From NCBI GenBank assembly GCA_009841115.1, contig VXML01000051.1, positions 62,001 through 126,000 of the forward strand: DNA of 64,000 bases. The letters run 5' to 3'. The notes under the pieces are model-generated. The model ran no database searches. It was not told the DNA's origin and saw only the letters and a list, made by a program, of their open reading frames with translations. Of this stretch, positions 12,123 to 21,277 are shown piece by piece. The DNA comes from Gemmatimonadota bacterium (GTDB taxonomy: Bacteria; Latescibacterota; UBA2968; UBA8231). Position 1 is the first letter of the stretch. Each line of letters begins with the position of its first letter. The translations under genes were made by a program, and so were the position numbers.

Positions 12123-13088
12123 TTAAATACTTATCCCAAACTCAGCCTCAAAGTCCTGCCACACTGCTTCGGGTACCTCGGTCGTGGCGCTGGCATACAC
12201 CTCGGCTAATTCCCTGCGGTTGGCGGGTCCGACGAGGATTATGCCATTGCCTGCAACCGGCGCATGGAGCGCAAACTGTATGGCCAGATCTCGGATGTTC
12301 AACCCCCGTTCTTGGCACCATTGCCACATCTGGTGTGCGCGCGGCACCACCGCGGGGTCGTCCGGCCCACCGATGGCCGCTGGTATGAGATTCCCGTCTT
12401 TATCTAGGGACTGTTTTTCTTTTACGCGCTGGGGTTCTGGACCGGCCAGCAGTGAGCCGACCAATACTCTGCCCATAATGATTCCTACATCGCGTTCCAG
12501 CGCCAGAGGAATGGTCGTTTTGGCGAGGGACTGGTTCAGCAAGCTGTAATCCAAAAACGACAACACAATGTCTATGGCGCCTGTTTCAATCGCCTGCTGA
12601 TGAAATTCATGCTGTCGCACGGCGATGCCAAGGTGACCGATGCGTCCCTGCGCTTTCCAGTCGATTAACACATCCAAACAGGCCCCCGGCGCCAACAGGG
12701 GTTCCATGTCGTAGCGCGGGCCGTGAATCAACACGGAATCCACGTAGTCCGTCTGAAGCTGTTTGAAGCTGTTTTCCAAACTCCACGAGGTCGCTTCTTT
12801 TGAAAAATCGTGAAAAAAGCGCGGATGAGACCCCACCTTGGTTTGGAGATACACTTTCTCGCGCCATCCACCCGCCAAGGCCAAACCGATGCAGCGCTCG
12901 CTCTCGCCATCGCCGTATGGCGGAGCCGTATCGATAAAATTGATGCCCCGCTCAATGGCCTCCCGAATCGTCGCCGTGGCTTCCTCCTCTGACATCAGTT
13001 CGGGAAGGCCCAGATATCCGCCGCCCAATCCTAACGCCTTCGGTTCCATCTCCGTACGCCCCAAGCGCCGAACTTCTAGATCTACCAT
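12123..13088 (-). CDS. Aldo/keto reductase
   Basis: 321 aa NAD(P)H-dependent oxidoreductase with a TIM-barrel fold. Tetrad residues appear in order: Asp and Tyr in NFIDTAPPYGDGESE, Lys in VYLQTKVG, and His in DSVLIHGPRYD. The ATG at 13088 is preferred over a TTG two codons earlier because AGAGGA lies 9 bp upstream of it. It is 17 bp after the sulfatase stop, the third gene of the leftward aldehyde dehydrogenase-sulfatase-reductase operon. The close relatives are sugar dehydrogenases (L-fucose or galactose dehydrogenase-like). A role in oxidising a sugar freed by the sulfatase is plausible but inferred. Confidence 0.92.
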   Translation of the reverse strand: MVDLEVRRLGRTEMEPKALGLGGGYLGLPELMSEEEATATIREAIERGINFIDTAPPYGDGESERCIGLALAGGWREKVYLQTKVGSHPRFFHDFSKEATSWSLENSFKQLQTDYVDSVLIHGPRYDMEPLLAPGACLDVLIDWKAQGRIGHLGIAVRQHEFHQQAIETGAIDIVLSFLDYSLLNQSLAKTTIPLALERDVGIIMGRVLVGSLLAGPEPQRVKEKQSLDKDGNLIPAAIGGPDDPAVVPRAHQMWQWCQERGLNIRDLAIQFALHAPVAGNGIILVGPANRRELAEVYASATTEVPEAVWQDFEAEFGISI

Positions 13089-13105
13089 TCGCAAGATTCC
13101 TCTGA

Positions 13106-15049
13106 TTACGCCAGTTCAATGCGCTTTATCACGCGTTGCAAAACCCACTCGCCCACGATCGTATTTTTTTGCGCGCGATACATGGTCTGAACAGGCGGAA
13201 TCAACGCATCCCAATCGGGTTCAAAAGGGCCGTAACAAACCGGGTTATCCAGCGCGGCTTGCAAAGCGGGGATCAACTTCTTCATCTGCGCTAGGAGCTC
13301 TCGGCTATAAAAAGACAAATTTGCACCCGCGCGAAACCGCACCCAGAGCAGATCACTTTGCAACGCGCGTTCCAATGCAGGTATCGCGCCTTCTATACGG
13401 TTGTTTTGGCAAAGCAAGTCGGCCGCCGCCAGACTCGCACTGAGCGATTCATCCTGAACAAGTGGGCCGATCTTTTGCAGAACGGTATCCTCTACCTCAT
13501 ACGACATCAACCCGGTAATCGCCCAATAACGCACAGCACTATCGGGATCATCAAGTCGGTCGATTAACTTAGCTTTGCCGGCTTCACCTAAGCGAGGAAA
13601 ATCGGCTGTCTCCAGAATGTGCGCATAGTTTTCGCAATGTGCGCCCACTTCGCAATTCACACCATCATACGTAGCCGCTCGCACGATCATCTCAATTTCA
13701 TCGATCAGCCCTAGATCTCGCGTCTCAATCATCCACGCAAACAACTGCGCTCGCATCTGATCTTTTAGATCACTGTATTCGGGATCATCAGCCAGATTGG
13801 CGATCTTTTCCGGGTCATTTTCAACATCGTACAGTTCTTCAAATGGCTTCTTTGCCTGCCAGATCAAGTATTCAGAATACGCCTCGGGAATCGGCAGCAA
13901 AAACACACCATCGGGATCGTGTACTTTCTGCTTTCCGGGCAAACAGGACGTATCCCAGAAATCATGCTCAGGTGTTCCCTTTTCGGGTGGCGTTGCAAAG
14001 AAACCACCATCTGGCCAAAACGAAGCATAAGGGCGATGAGGCAAAAAGTTGCGAATGTAGCGGTATTTCTCATTCCGAATCGTGCGGATCACCTCATTGC
14101 AATTGTCCAGGCGATCCCGCGCCCCACAGGCATAATCGCGATGCGGTTCTCTTTGCTTACCGAGGAATGCCTGTCCTTGAAAGTGTTTGGGAATCTGCAC
14201 ATCCGTCATGCTCAAAACAGATGCGCCCATATCCATCGTCATCACCAGATCATCCACCACCGTTCCCGGCGGTCCTGGTGCCAGATGTTGATATTTCGCG
14301 GGAAAGCGGATAATCAACGGCACCCGCAAACCATCGTCATAAACGTGCGTCTTGCCCCTCGGAAAACCTGTGCCGTGATCAGACCAGAAGAAGACAATCG
14401 TATTGTCCAGCACACCTGCGGATACCAAATTTTCTATCACTTCACCTACGTGCCGATCAACCTGCATCAAGCCATCGTAAAAAAGAGCGGTGCGCTCTCT
14501 GGCGAGCGGTGTATCAGGCATAAAAACGGGAAGTGGCGCATTGTCGGGATCGTGCAATTCTTCATCCGTCAACAAGCTCGATCGCTGTTCTCGCGCTTGC
14601 TCTGGGGTCAGCTTAAATACACTGGCGTGGGATTCACCAAAACTATAGACGGCAAAAAAGGGCTTCTCATCCGCTTGTGCCAAAAGCGCATCATTGCTCT
14701 GATACGCGGCCCATTCGTCGGGATCGATGTCGGTGTTCAAATCAGTATTGATCGCCGAACAGTTATATCCTGCTGCCATCAGATAATGCGGCAACATTTG
14801 CACAAAGTCAGGACGTCTGGCAAAACTGCGATGATGATGCGTACCCACAGTCGTCTGATGCATGCCGGTAAAAATACTTGTGCGCGCGGGTGAACAAATA
14901 GGCCCACAGGCAAAAGCGTTCGCATAGCGAACGCCTTCTTCGGCTAGCTTATCGAGATGAGGGGTTGTGGCATAATCATCGCCATAACACCCTAAGTTCC
15001 TCGCACTCACATCGTGTGTATTTATCCAGACAAAATTCGGTCGTTCCAC
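13106..15049 (-). CDS. Type I sulfatase with C-terminal HEAT-like repeats
   Basis: 647 aa. The formylglycine motif Cys52-Ser-Pro-Ala-Arg (GPICSPARTS) marks a type I sulfatase needing a maturase. WINTHDVSARNLGCYG at the N-terminus is the first metal-binding strand, with THD instead of the usual double Asp, as in N-sulfoglucosamine-sulfohydrolase-like members. HSDHG appears as FFWSDHGTGFPRGK. About 470-640 holds alpha-helical repeats (DSAVRYWAITGLMSYEVED and following) resembling HEAT repeats. GTG start with AGGGG 10 bp upstream. No clear signal peptide is seen, so location is uncertain. Operon: 15 bp after the aldehyde dehydrogenase, 17 bp before the aldo/keto reductase. Confidence 0.93.
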   Translation of the reverse strand: MERPNFVWINTHDVSARNLGCYGDDYATTPHLDKLAEEGVRYANAFACGPICSPARTSIFTGMHQTTVGTHHHRSFARRPDFVQMLPHYLMAAGYNCSAINTDLNTDIDPDEWAAYQSNDALLAQADEKPFFAVYSFGESHASVFKLTPEQAREQRSSLLTDEELHDPDNAPLPVFMPDTPLARERTALFYDGLMQVDRHVGEVIENLVSAGVLDNTIVFFWSDHGTGFPRGKTHVYDDGLRVPLIIRFPAKYQHLAPGPPGTVVDDLVMTMDMGASVLSMTDVQIPKHFQGQAFLGKQREPHRDYACGARDRLDNCNEVIRTIRNEKYRYIRNFLPHRPYASFWPDGGFFATPPEKGTPEHDFWDTSCLPGKQKVHDPDGVFLLPIPEAYSEYLIWQAKKPFEELYDVENDPEKIANLADDPEYSDLKDQMRAQLFAWMIETRDLGLIDEIEMIVRAATYDGVNCEVGAHCENYAHILETADFPRLGEAGKAKLIDRLDDPDSAVRYWAITGLMSYEVEDTVLQKIGPLVQDESLSASLAAADLLCQNNRIEGAIPALERALQSDLLWVRFRAGANLSFYSRELLAQMKKLIPALQAALDNPVCYGPFEPDWDALIPPVQTMYRAQKNTIVGEWVLQRVIKRIELA

Positions 15050-15064
15050 CCAATCAATTCCCCT

Positions 15065-16453
15065 TCAAGAAATCCACACTGTTTTGTATTCAAAAAAAGG
15101 CTCCAGCCCCATCTCGCCGTAGCGCCGGCCAATGCCGCTCTGCTTAAAACCACCCCAGGGCGTGCGATGGCTCAGCATACTGGCACTATTAATGGCGACA
15201 ATCCCTACTTCCAAGCGCCGCACAAAATAGCGCTGTTGCTCAGCCTCTCGGGTCCAGAGCGAAACGAGCAGTCCGTAGTCCGTATCATTGGCCAATGCCA
15301 GGGCTTCGTCATCGCTGGCAAACGTCAGCACGGATACAACTGGTCCGAAAATTTCGTCGCGGCAAACCGGACTGGACTGATCTGCAAAGGCAAAAGCCGT
15401 AGGCTCAAAATAGCAGCCCTTGGCGTACTCGTCTCCCGACGGACGTGTGCCACCAAACAGCAGAGACCCCTGTGCTTTGCCCATCTCGACGTAGCGCTCC
15501 ACGCGCTCTACCGCCGCTTGGTCGATCAACATGCTGGGGCCTGCGGCCTGCGCTTTTTCTTTTAGTAGAGCGATAAATTCGTCGCGCCGCGATTCGTGCA
15601 GCAAAACCCGGCTTATTGCCGAGCACGCCTGCCCGGGGAAGGCCGATCCCACGGTCGCCGTCGCCGCTGCTTCGAGGTCGGCGTCGGGCAGAACGATTTG
15701 CGCTGTTTTGTTGCCCAGATTTAGCTGCACTCGCTTGAGATCTGCGGCGGCCGCGGCCATGATCTTTTTGCCCGTCGCTGTGCTGCCGGTAAAACTGATC
15801 AGACGCGTAGCGGGATGCGCGACGAGCGCCTGCCCCACCTCGGGCCCCTTGCCGCTGAGCGCGTTGACCACTCCGGCGGGGAAACCGGCTTCGTGGAATG
15901 CCTGCATGGTCTTGAGCGCCTGTGGTGCTTCTTGGTCGGGCGCTTTAAGCACGACCGTATTGCCGGCTACGAGGGCTGGCACGGCCGATAAAAGAGTGGC
16001 CAGCATCGGCCCGTTGAAGGGGGCAAAGATCGCGACGACGCCCAGCGGTTCCCTATATACGTAATTGGTGCCTTGGTCGCCGTGCTCAATAAGTGTGCCC
16101 GCCCCGTCGTCTAGTTTACCCACGTAGTAGTCGATGACGCGCTCTACCAGCGGCGGGATGCTCGGCCCCCCTTGGGGCTGGACCTTGGCGGCCGCCAGCT
16201 CGTCGGCCATGGCATAGAGCACCTCTTTCAGTTTGGTGAATAGAGCGCGCTTGTGCTCAATGCCGCAGAACTTCCACTCGGCATAAAATGCTTCGCGCGC
16301 AGCAGCCGCGGCCCGATCCACGTCGGCTCGACTGGCATCGGCGACTTCGGCGACTAATGTGCCATCTACGGGGCTATACAGGGGATAGTACTGTCCAGAT
16401 GCAGGGGGACATATTTGGCCCCCGATCAGCAAATCGCTTTTTTTGACACTCAC
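15065..16453 (-). CDS. Aldehyde dehydrogenase family protein lacking the usual catalytic Glu
   Basis: 462 aa NAD(P)-dependent aldehyde dehydrogenase fold. The nucleophile Cys277 is present (PGQACSAISR) and the cofactor segment FTGSTATGKK is normal. The general-base motif usually reading LELGGK is LNLGNK here, so Asn245 replaces Glu. Asn at this position is known in CoA-acylating methylmalonate-semialdehyde dehydrogenases, so acylating chemistry or altered hydrolysis is possible (inference). GTG start with AAGGAAG upstream. It is the first gene of the leftward operon with the sulfatase and reductase, and is divergent from the 664-aa unknown gene across 44 bp. Confidence 0.9.
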   Translation of the reverse strand: MSVKKSDLLIGGQICPPASGQYYPLYSPVDGTLVAEVADASRADVDRAAAAAREAFYAEWKFCGIEHKRALFTKLKEVLYAMADELAAAKVQPQGGPSIPPLVERVIDYYVGKLDDGAGTLIEHGDQGTNYVYREPLGVVAIFAPFNGPMLATLLSAVPALVAGNTVVLKAPDQEAPQALKTMQAFHEAGFPAGVVNALSGKGPEVGQALVAHPATRLISFTGSTATGKKIMAAAAADLKRVQLNLGNKTAQIVLPDADLEAAATATVGSAFPGQACSAISRVLLHESRRDEFIALLKEKAQAAGPSMLIDQAAVERVERYVEMGKAQGSLLFGGTRPSGDEYAKGCYFEPTAFAFADQSSPVCRDEIFGPVVSVLTFASDDEALALANDTDYGLLVSLWTREAEQQRYFVRRLEVGIVAINSASMLSHRTPWGGFKQSGIGRRYGEMGLEPFFEYKTVWIS

Positions 16454-16497
16454 TTCATCTTCCTTTCTATTCTCACAACTTCACCGAGGAATCCACC

Positions 16498-18492
16498 TTG
16501 CCATCACCGCCGGCCCTGCCCGAAAATTACGACGCCCAAGCACACATGATAACCCATCAGGTGCGTGGGCGCATCTTTCACGCCACCATAGCCTCGGCGC
16601 AATTGGCCTCTGAGCTGATGGCCAGCGGCGCACCCGCCGCCATCGCCGAAGCCGCCGCCATCTTTCGCGCCGTGCTCGCCTGTCAGGAAGTGCGGGATAC
16701 CCAACCGCATCGCGGCAATTTTCGCTGGGAGCTGGAAGACGAGGTCGTCGAAGATCTCAATGCCGTGCAGTTCGTGCTCTTTTACTGCATTCCCGTGCTG
16801 TGCAAAGCATCAGACGCCCTGCCCTCGGACTTGGCCGCGGCTATGCGTCGCGCTGTCGCGCTGGGATTGGAGGAAATCGTGCGCATTGACGTGGCCTTGG
16901 CCTATACCAACATCGTCCTCAAGGACATTGCCAACTCCTGCCTCGGCGGCCAGTTGTTGGGCGATGATAACATCGGCCAGCGCGGCCGGGAAAAACTGGT
17001 GCGCTGGATGGCGCACGTGGACACCTACGGCCTGCCAGCCGAGTACAATAGCCCTAACTACGCCTCTGTCGCCGTGCGCGTGCTGGGCCGCTTGGCCGAA
17101 CTTACAGAGGACGAACACACCCGCATCCGCGCCCGCACCATGCTCGCTCGCCTCGGCCTTTCCGCCGCGTTACACATACACCCCGGCATCGGCTGCTGGG
17201 CCGGCCCCTTCAGCCGCGCCTATAGCCATGCCGTCTTTAACTCCAACGCCTTTAACGTCGATGACGTGCGCGCGTGGTTGGATGGCGGACAGGTACCCGC
17301 TTGGATTGGCGACCTGCTGCAGCGCCCCAACGTGCCGCAGCAAATAGACGAAACAGCCCACGGCGAAGAGCCCGTGGCGCTGAGCACCTATCACAGTCCC
17401 TCGTTCTCTCTAGGCGTGGCATCCTGCGAACTGAAGACCCAAGAAGTCATCTTTATCGCCCTACAGTCCAGTGTATTTCACGCGCAGTACCGGCTCGCGG
17501 ATAGCGACCGCTGCGGCGTGCTCTTTTCGCGTTATATACTCGACGACCAGTGGCTCAGCTTCCAGACGACGCCGTCGCGTGCGCCCGGCCACGTCGTTCC
17601 CGAAGAGGGCCACTTCTACGGCGTACACGAGCGGGGTCGCGCCATCGGCCTCTACGCCCCGCGCGGCTTGGACGCCTGGACGCGGCGCACCAGCGCCAAG
17701 GCCGTGCTTGTGTGGACCGAGATCGAGCAGGTCGATGAGATTTGGATCGGCCAGCATAAGGTAGATTCTCTGCCAGTGGCAGTGCCCCGGGGCGAGGTGG
17801 TCGTCGTCGGCAGCGGTGCTCTGTGGACGGCCGTCCAACCGCTCGAACTGACCGATCTGGGCGGCGGTGCCCCCATCCTCTTGGTCGAACTGGACGGTCA
17901 TCTGGCCTTGGAGATGTACAACTATACGGGACCAGCCAAGACGTTCTGGGAAATGGCCAAACCCGGCTCCTTTTACCAGGGCCAGCCCCGCTGCGGTTTC
18001 TACGCCGAACTGGCCGAGCGCACCGACTACGCCAGCGGTGCCGATTTTGCCGCCGAGGTCGCGAGCGGTGCGCTCGTCGACGAAGCGGCCCCGCCCGCCA
18101 CCTATACCGCGGGTAGCGAGCGCCCGCTTCGCGTGGAGTACGCGCGCGACGACCGCATACTCGGCATTGAAGTCGATCTGTATGAGTGGTCGCTAAAGCG
18201 GCGTTGGACCCAGGACGGCTCCTTAGACTGGCCCATGCACGAGTCGCCCTACGCCCGACAGGGCACTTCTGGAAAGGTCTCTATCGGCGGTGCTACGCTC
18301 ACCTGCGACAAGGGCCCGGTATGGCTTTGCGCCTGCCCAGGGGGCAAAAGGTATGTTGCCGCCTACAGCGGCACCGAGATGACCTCGTTAAAATTGGAGG
18401 TGTCCGGCGATGTAGTCGAGCTAGCTGAGATAGGCGCGGGCATGGTGGTTTGGGACGAGGGGCAAGTAAAAATAGAAGCCATATTGCCCTGA
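16498..18492 (+). CDS. Unrecognised 664-aa protein, possibly (alpha/alpha) toroid plus beta-sandwich
   Basis: TTG start, chosen for GAGGA 7 bp upstream and divergent placement 44 bp from the aldehyde dehydrogenase. Residues 1-270 are helix-rich (repeated ALA-type helices, HGAEEP-like loops), and 290-660 are rich in beta-strand patterns, aromatic residues and glycines. This domain order resembles polysaccharide lyases and heparinase II/III-like proteins, but I see no family signature. CWAGPFSRAYSHAVFNSNAF near 230-250 is a good candidate for a conserved site. No signal peptide. Facing a sulfatase-dehydrogenase operon, it may act on the same carbohydrate (inference). Its stop is 1 bp from the stop of the convergent oxygenase gene. 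Confidence 0.75.
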   Translation: MPSPPALPENYDAQAHMITHQVRGRIFHATIASAQLASELMASGAPAAIAEAAAIFRAVLACQEVRDTQPHRGNFRWELEDEVVEDLNAVQFVLFYCIPVLCKASDALPSDLAAAMRRAVALGLEEIVRIDVALAYTNIVLKDIANSCLGGQLLGDDNIGQRGREKLVRWMAHVDTYGLPAEYNSPNYASVAVRVLGRLAELTEDEHTRIRARTMLARLGLSAALHIHPGIGCWAGPFSRAYSHAVFNSNAFNVDDVRAWLDGGQVPAWIGDLLQRPNVPQQIDETAHGEEPVALSTYHSPSFSLGVASCELKTQEVIFIALQSSVFHAQYRLADSDRCGVLFSRYILDDQWLSFQTTPSRAPGHVVPEEGHFYGVHERGRAIGLYAPRGLDAWTRRTSAKAVLVWTEIEQVDEIWIGQHKVDSLPVAVPRGEVVVVGSGALWTAVQPLELTDLGGGAPILLVELDGHLALEMYNYTGPAKTFWEMAKPGSFYQGQPRCGFYAELAERTDYASGADFAAEVASGALVDEAAPPATYTAGSERPLRVEYARDDRILGIEVDLYEWSLKRRWTQDGSLDWPMHESPYARQGTSGKVSIGGATLTCDKGPVWLCACPGGKRYVAAYSGTEMTSLKLEVSGDVVELAEIGAGMVVWDEGQVKIEAILP

Positions 18493-18493
18493 T

Positions 18494-19432
18494 TCAGTGC
18501 CAGCTTTTCAAACCGAGCAGTTTCTCACCAAGCTCGGTGAGCGTTGCAGCCTCAGCATGCGTCCTCTCCCATTCACGCGGGTCACCGGGAAAAGCATCGC
18601 GCTGAGGATGGTCCTGTTCACGCCAGAGACGGATGCGTTCCTGTCGCTCGACTTCGTTATCCTCTTCGGCCGGATGCATCGAAATATACTGGGCCATGCG
18701 GATTCGGTCCTTCGAGTGATTGGGACGCACGCCATGGGCGAGAAGGCTATTAAAAATGAGCAAATCGCCCGCTTCCATCTCGATATTCACGACGGATAAC
18801 CCGGTTATATCGGGATGCATGGGATCGCGGTCCGCAGGCTGGGTCTTGACCCATTCCTCGAACTTTTCAAACAGAACTGGAACACACTGGAATCCTCCGA
18901 CATCCCCATCCTGCTGCTGTAGGCTTAGAACGCCTTGCACGCCGATCGGTAGAGGTCGTACCGACGTATCCACGTCCCAATGAATGAAGCCGTCTGAGTT
19001 GCCGCGGACCTGCTCTGGAGGCTTGAGATTGGCGCGGTCGATGGCGACCCAGAGATCTTCCCGGTCCCAAATATCGACAAAAGCATCGTACACCCGTGGT
19101 TCCTGTCGATTATCCCAGAGATACTGGTGATTGTAGATCTCCAGCATGCCGGTATTGTTGAGTTCCTTCATTTTATGTTCTCGCCGTTGCGGAGCGTACC
19201 AAGTCGTGGGATTATTCGGGTCTTTCTCATCAAATTCCCACAAGAGCTCAACAAGGCGCTCCACATTCGCTGTCGGCACGGCTTGTCTGATAATGATATA
19301 ACCTTTAGTAGTCCAGTGTTCCCAATCCTGAGACGTAAGGACTCGGAATGGGAATCTTTTCTTTATATCCTTCAGTTGCACCTGAGTCCGCGAGGTGACA
19401 GGGTGAGTGTTTTGAGGGGATTTCGGCAGCAT
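18494..19432 (-). CDS. Phytanoyl-CoA dioxygenase (PhyH) family protein
   Basis: 312 aa Fe(II)/2-oxoglutarate oxygenase. The metal triad is His151-Trp-Asp153 (GFIHWDVDTS) and His233 (LLAHGVRPNHS), with an Arg in DRIRMAQYI as the likely cosubstrate anchor. The ATG at 19432 is preferred because longer starts fall inside the upstream esterase gene, but no strong Shine-Dalgarno is visible. It begins 23 bp after the esterase stop, suggesting one transcript and perhaps translational coupling. Sequence is quite unlike the PhyH proteins at 3304 and 40507. Substrate unknown. Confidence 0.92.
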   Translation of the reverse strand: MLPKSPQNTHPVTSRTQVQLKDIKKRFPFRVLTSQDWEHWTTKGYIIIRQAVPTANVERLVELLWEFDEKDPNNPTTWYAPQRREHKMKELNNTGMLEIYNHQYLWDNRQEPRVYDAFVDIWDREDLWVAIDRANLKPPEQVRGNSDGFIHWDVDTSVRPLPIGVQGVLSLQQQDGDVGGFQCVPVLFEKFEEWVKTQPADRDPMHPDITGLSVVNIEMEAGDLLIFNSLLAHGVRPNHSKDRIRMAQYISMHPAEEDNEVERQERIRLWREQDHPQRDAFPGDPREWERTHAEAATLTELGEKLLGLKSWH

Positions 19433-19455
19433 TACTAATAGGGGTTTTAGTGTCT

Positions 19456-20178
19456 TTACTTGGCCCGTCGCTGCTTTGCCAACCACTCCCATAGGTCTGG
19501 ATCGCCGTAGGCATTTTGCCACGCCTCTACGTGGCCTCCTTCAGGGTACACGGTAAAGCGGACATCGTTCCCAGCCGCTTTGAGCGCGTCAACCATCTCT
19601 TGAGATTGTTGCAACGGCACGGCCTCGTCTTTTGCGCCGTGGAAAACCCAAGTTGGGATCTCCTTCATTAAGGGCGCTTTTTCTGGATCCCCACCACCAC
19701 AGATGGGAACGACGGCCGCGAACCGCTCGGGATAGGTACAGGCTAGTCCCCACGTCGCATATCCTCCCATACTCAAGCCGGTCACGTAGATCCTAGCCGT
19801 ATCGATGCGATAGGTCTCAACGATCTCATTTAGGAGGTCATGCAGCGCGTCTATTGACCACCACTCATCCTTTGGACACTGCGGCGAGACGACCACGAAG
19901 GGAAAGTCCTTCCCCTGCGCTATCATTTTCGGAGGACCGTGAACTTTCACTAGCTCAAGGTCGTCTCCGCGCTCGCCCGCTCCGTGCAAGAACAAGAGCA
20001 ACGGCCACTTTTCTTCGCTACTATCATAAGCAGGTGGCAAATACAGCAGGTATTTCATCTCAATGGTACGCACTAGACTCTGTGCAATCTGTCTTTCTGC
20101 GGACTGGGCATCGCATGGGTGGACGCTCCACAACAGGCAGTATAAGAAAGCCAAAAGGCTCAGACTACGCTTTATCAT
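19456..20178 (-). CDS. Secreted alpha/beta hydrolase (esterase/PHB-depolymerase-like)
   Basis: 240 aa. An N-terminal hydrophobic stretch ending near CDAQS (about 22-26) is a signal peptide. The triad is Ser136 in GLSMGG, Asp184 in HGAKDEAVP and His216 in PEGGHVEAW. LLLFLHGAGERGDD supplies the oxyanion loop. Small alpha/beta hydrolases of this shape are typically carboxylesterases, feruloyl-esterase-like or depolymerase enzymes in the periplasm. AGGAG before ATG 20178 supports the start. It leads the two-gene leftward unit with the PhyH oxygenase at 18494-19432. Confidence 0.92.
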   Translation of the reverse strand: MIKRSLSLLAFLYCLLWSVHPCDAQSAERQIAQSLVRTIEMKYLLYLPPAYDSSEEKWPLLLFLHGAGERGDDLELVKVHGPPKMIAQGKDFPFVVVSPQCPKDEWWSIDALHDLLNEIVETYRIDTARIYVTGLSMGGYATWGLACTYPERFAAVVPICGGGDPEKAPLMKEIPTWVFHGAKDEAVPLQQSQEMVDALKAAGNDVRFTVYPEGGHVEAWQNAYGDPDLWEWLAKQRRAK

Positions 20179-20268
20179 CCTTGGACTCCTCTCCTTCTAT
20201 ATAGTCGATCTCTTGACAGATCGAAGAGAACGGCTTTCATGTCCTCAGGCAAACCCGTCTAGTCCACG

Positions 20269-21051
20269 TCATCTTTTTTCAGCAATTTCAGCGATGGTAT
20301 CGCCGGTTATTTTGACGGTGTGGGTATCTACTCGTTCAACGTCCTCACGGGCCGCTTTGGCCTCGGCACTGGCAGCGGACTGATATTCGGTCGCGAAAAC
20401 ATACGGGGATGGGATGGTATAAGGTGCGATTTCCCCGATCCGCCCCATGGCCTTGCGAGCGCCCTCGCGGATCAAATCCCGAGCTTTAGTGGGAGAGAGG
20501 GTGAGAGCACCCGTGCGGCTGAGCCCCTCTTTCACGACAATGCCTTCGATGTCGGGAACGTAACGCTGGGCCTCGTCCACAGCAGCCCGATCCCCGCTGA
20601 CAAAAACCGTGGGCACGCCAACCTCACCGGCATGAGCCATGTTGAAACCAATTTCACCGATCAGTTCATCGTTCAACCAGCAGTTGGCAATACTGCGGGA
20701 ACTCCAACTGTGACACAGCACGCCATTAGGTGTGTTGTCCATCGCGTGATGGCCGTACAAAAACTGCGCCGCAAATGTCAATCCCATCTCCCACACAGAG
20801 CCCCTAGGGCGGCCGAACATCACCCGGGCTTCGCGGTGGATATGTTCGATATTGATTCCACCACTGCCGTGTCCGTCCAGCACGATAGGGTCAGTGGCGC
20901 CTCCTTCCAGAGCACCGTCTATGAGGGCGTTGATCTCCAGAGTGGCCAGATATTTGGCCTGTTCGTTGTCGCGACCTCCGTCGTAGGTCTGAGTTTCGAA
21001 ATCTACGATGCCGGCCGTGCCCTCCAAATCGCACAAAATAAGAATTCTCAT
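20269..21051 (-). CDS. M55 family D-aminopeptidase (DppA-like)
   Basis: 260 aa zinc peptidase. Asp8 and Glu10 (LCDLEGTAGI), His60 (LDGHGSGG), the HHAMDNTPNG segment near 103 and an HAGEVG motif match DppA metal and active-site positions. DppA enzymes release N-terminal D-amino acids from short peptides and form a decameric ring. Its ATG overlaps the stop of a 50-codon upstream reading frame in the ATGA form (21048-21051), so translation is probably coupled. It marks the left edge of the accessory island; nearest downstream gene is the esterase 90 bp away. Confidence 0.93.
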   Translation of the reverse strand: MRILILCDLEGTAGIVDFETQTYDGGRDNEQAKYLATLEINALIDGALEGGATDPIVLDGHGSGGINIEHIHREARVMFGRPRGSVWEMGLTFAAQFLYGHHAMDNTPNGVLCHSWSSRSIANCWLNDELIGEIGFNMAHAGEVGVPTVFVSGDRAAVDEAQRYVPDIEGIVVKEGLSRTGALTLSPTKARDLIREGARKAMGRIGEIAPYTIPSPYVFATEYQSAASAEAKAAREDVERVDTHTVKITGDTIAEIAEKR

Positions 21052-21200
21052 GGAAAGTCTCCTCTAACGAACGTGTTTGTGGAACTCGTGTACGAATCAA
21101 GTTCGATATGGTCCATGCCGATGGACCAGAACGGTGCGCCGTCCGGCGTGATGAACCACCAACGCCCGTCCCGCTGCTCAATTGTGTAAAAGTCTGCCAT
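21048..21200 (-). pseudogene. 50-codon stub resembling the N-terminus of an agarase-like glycosidase
   Basis: The frame starts at ATG 21200, with AAGGAA about 11 bp upstream, and ends in TGA at 21048, overlapping the dppA-like start by 4 bp. The product includes QRDGRWWFITPDGAPFWSIG, which resembles the opening of agarase/beta-galactosidase-like GH proteins (DGRWW..PDG.PF.S.G..H). Those proteins are several hundred residues long, so this is a truncated remnant. It still has a ribosome site and could now act as a leader peptide coupled to the peptidase gene (inference). Confidence 0.55.
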
Positions 21201-21277
21201 TGCGGCTGGTGTTCCTTGCGGTGCCTATTGTTACGCAGCCTCAGTTGTCAAAATTTTCTTGTGTACATTCAGAAGGA

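Noticed and set aside
13919-14893. Plus-strand frame of 324 codons within the sulfatase gene
   Set aside because: The sulfatase on the other strand has all catalytic motifs; the antisense frame has none.
20891-21181. 96-codon minus-strand frame over the peptidase start
   Set aside because: The alternative 50-codon frame 21048-21200 resembles a known protein family and has a ribosome site; this one does not.
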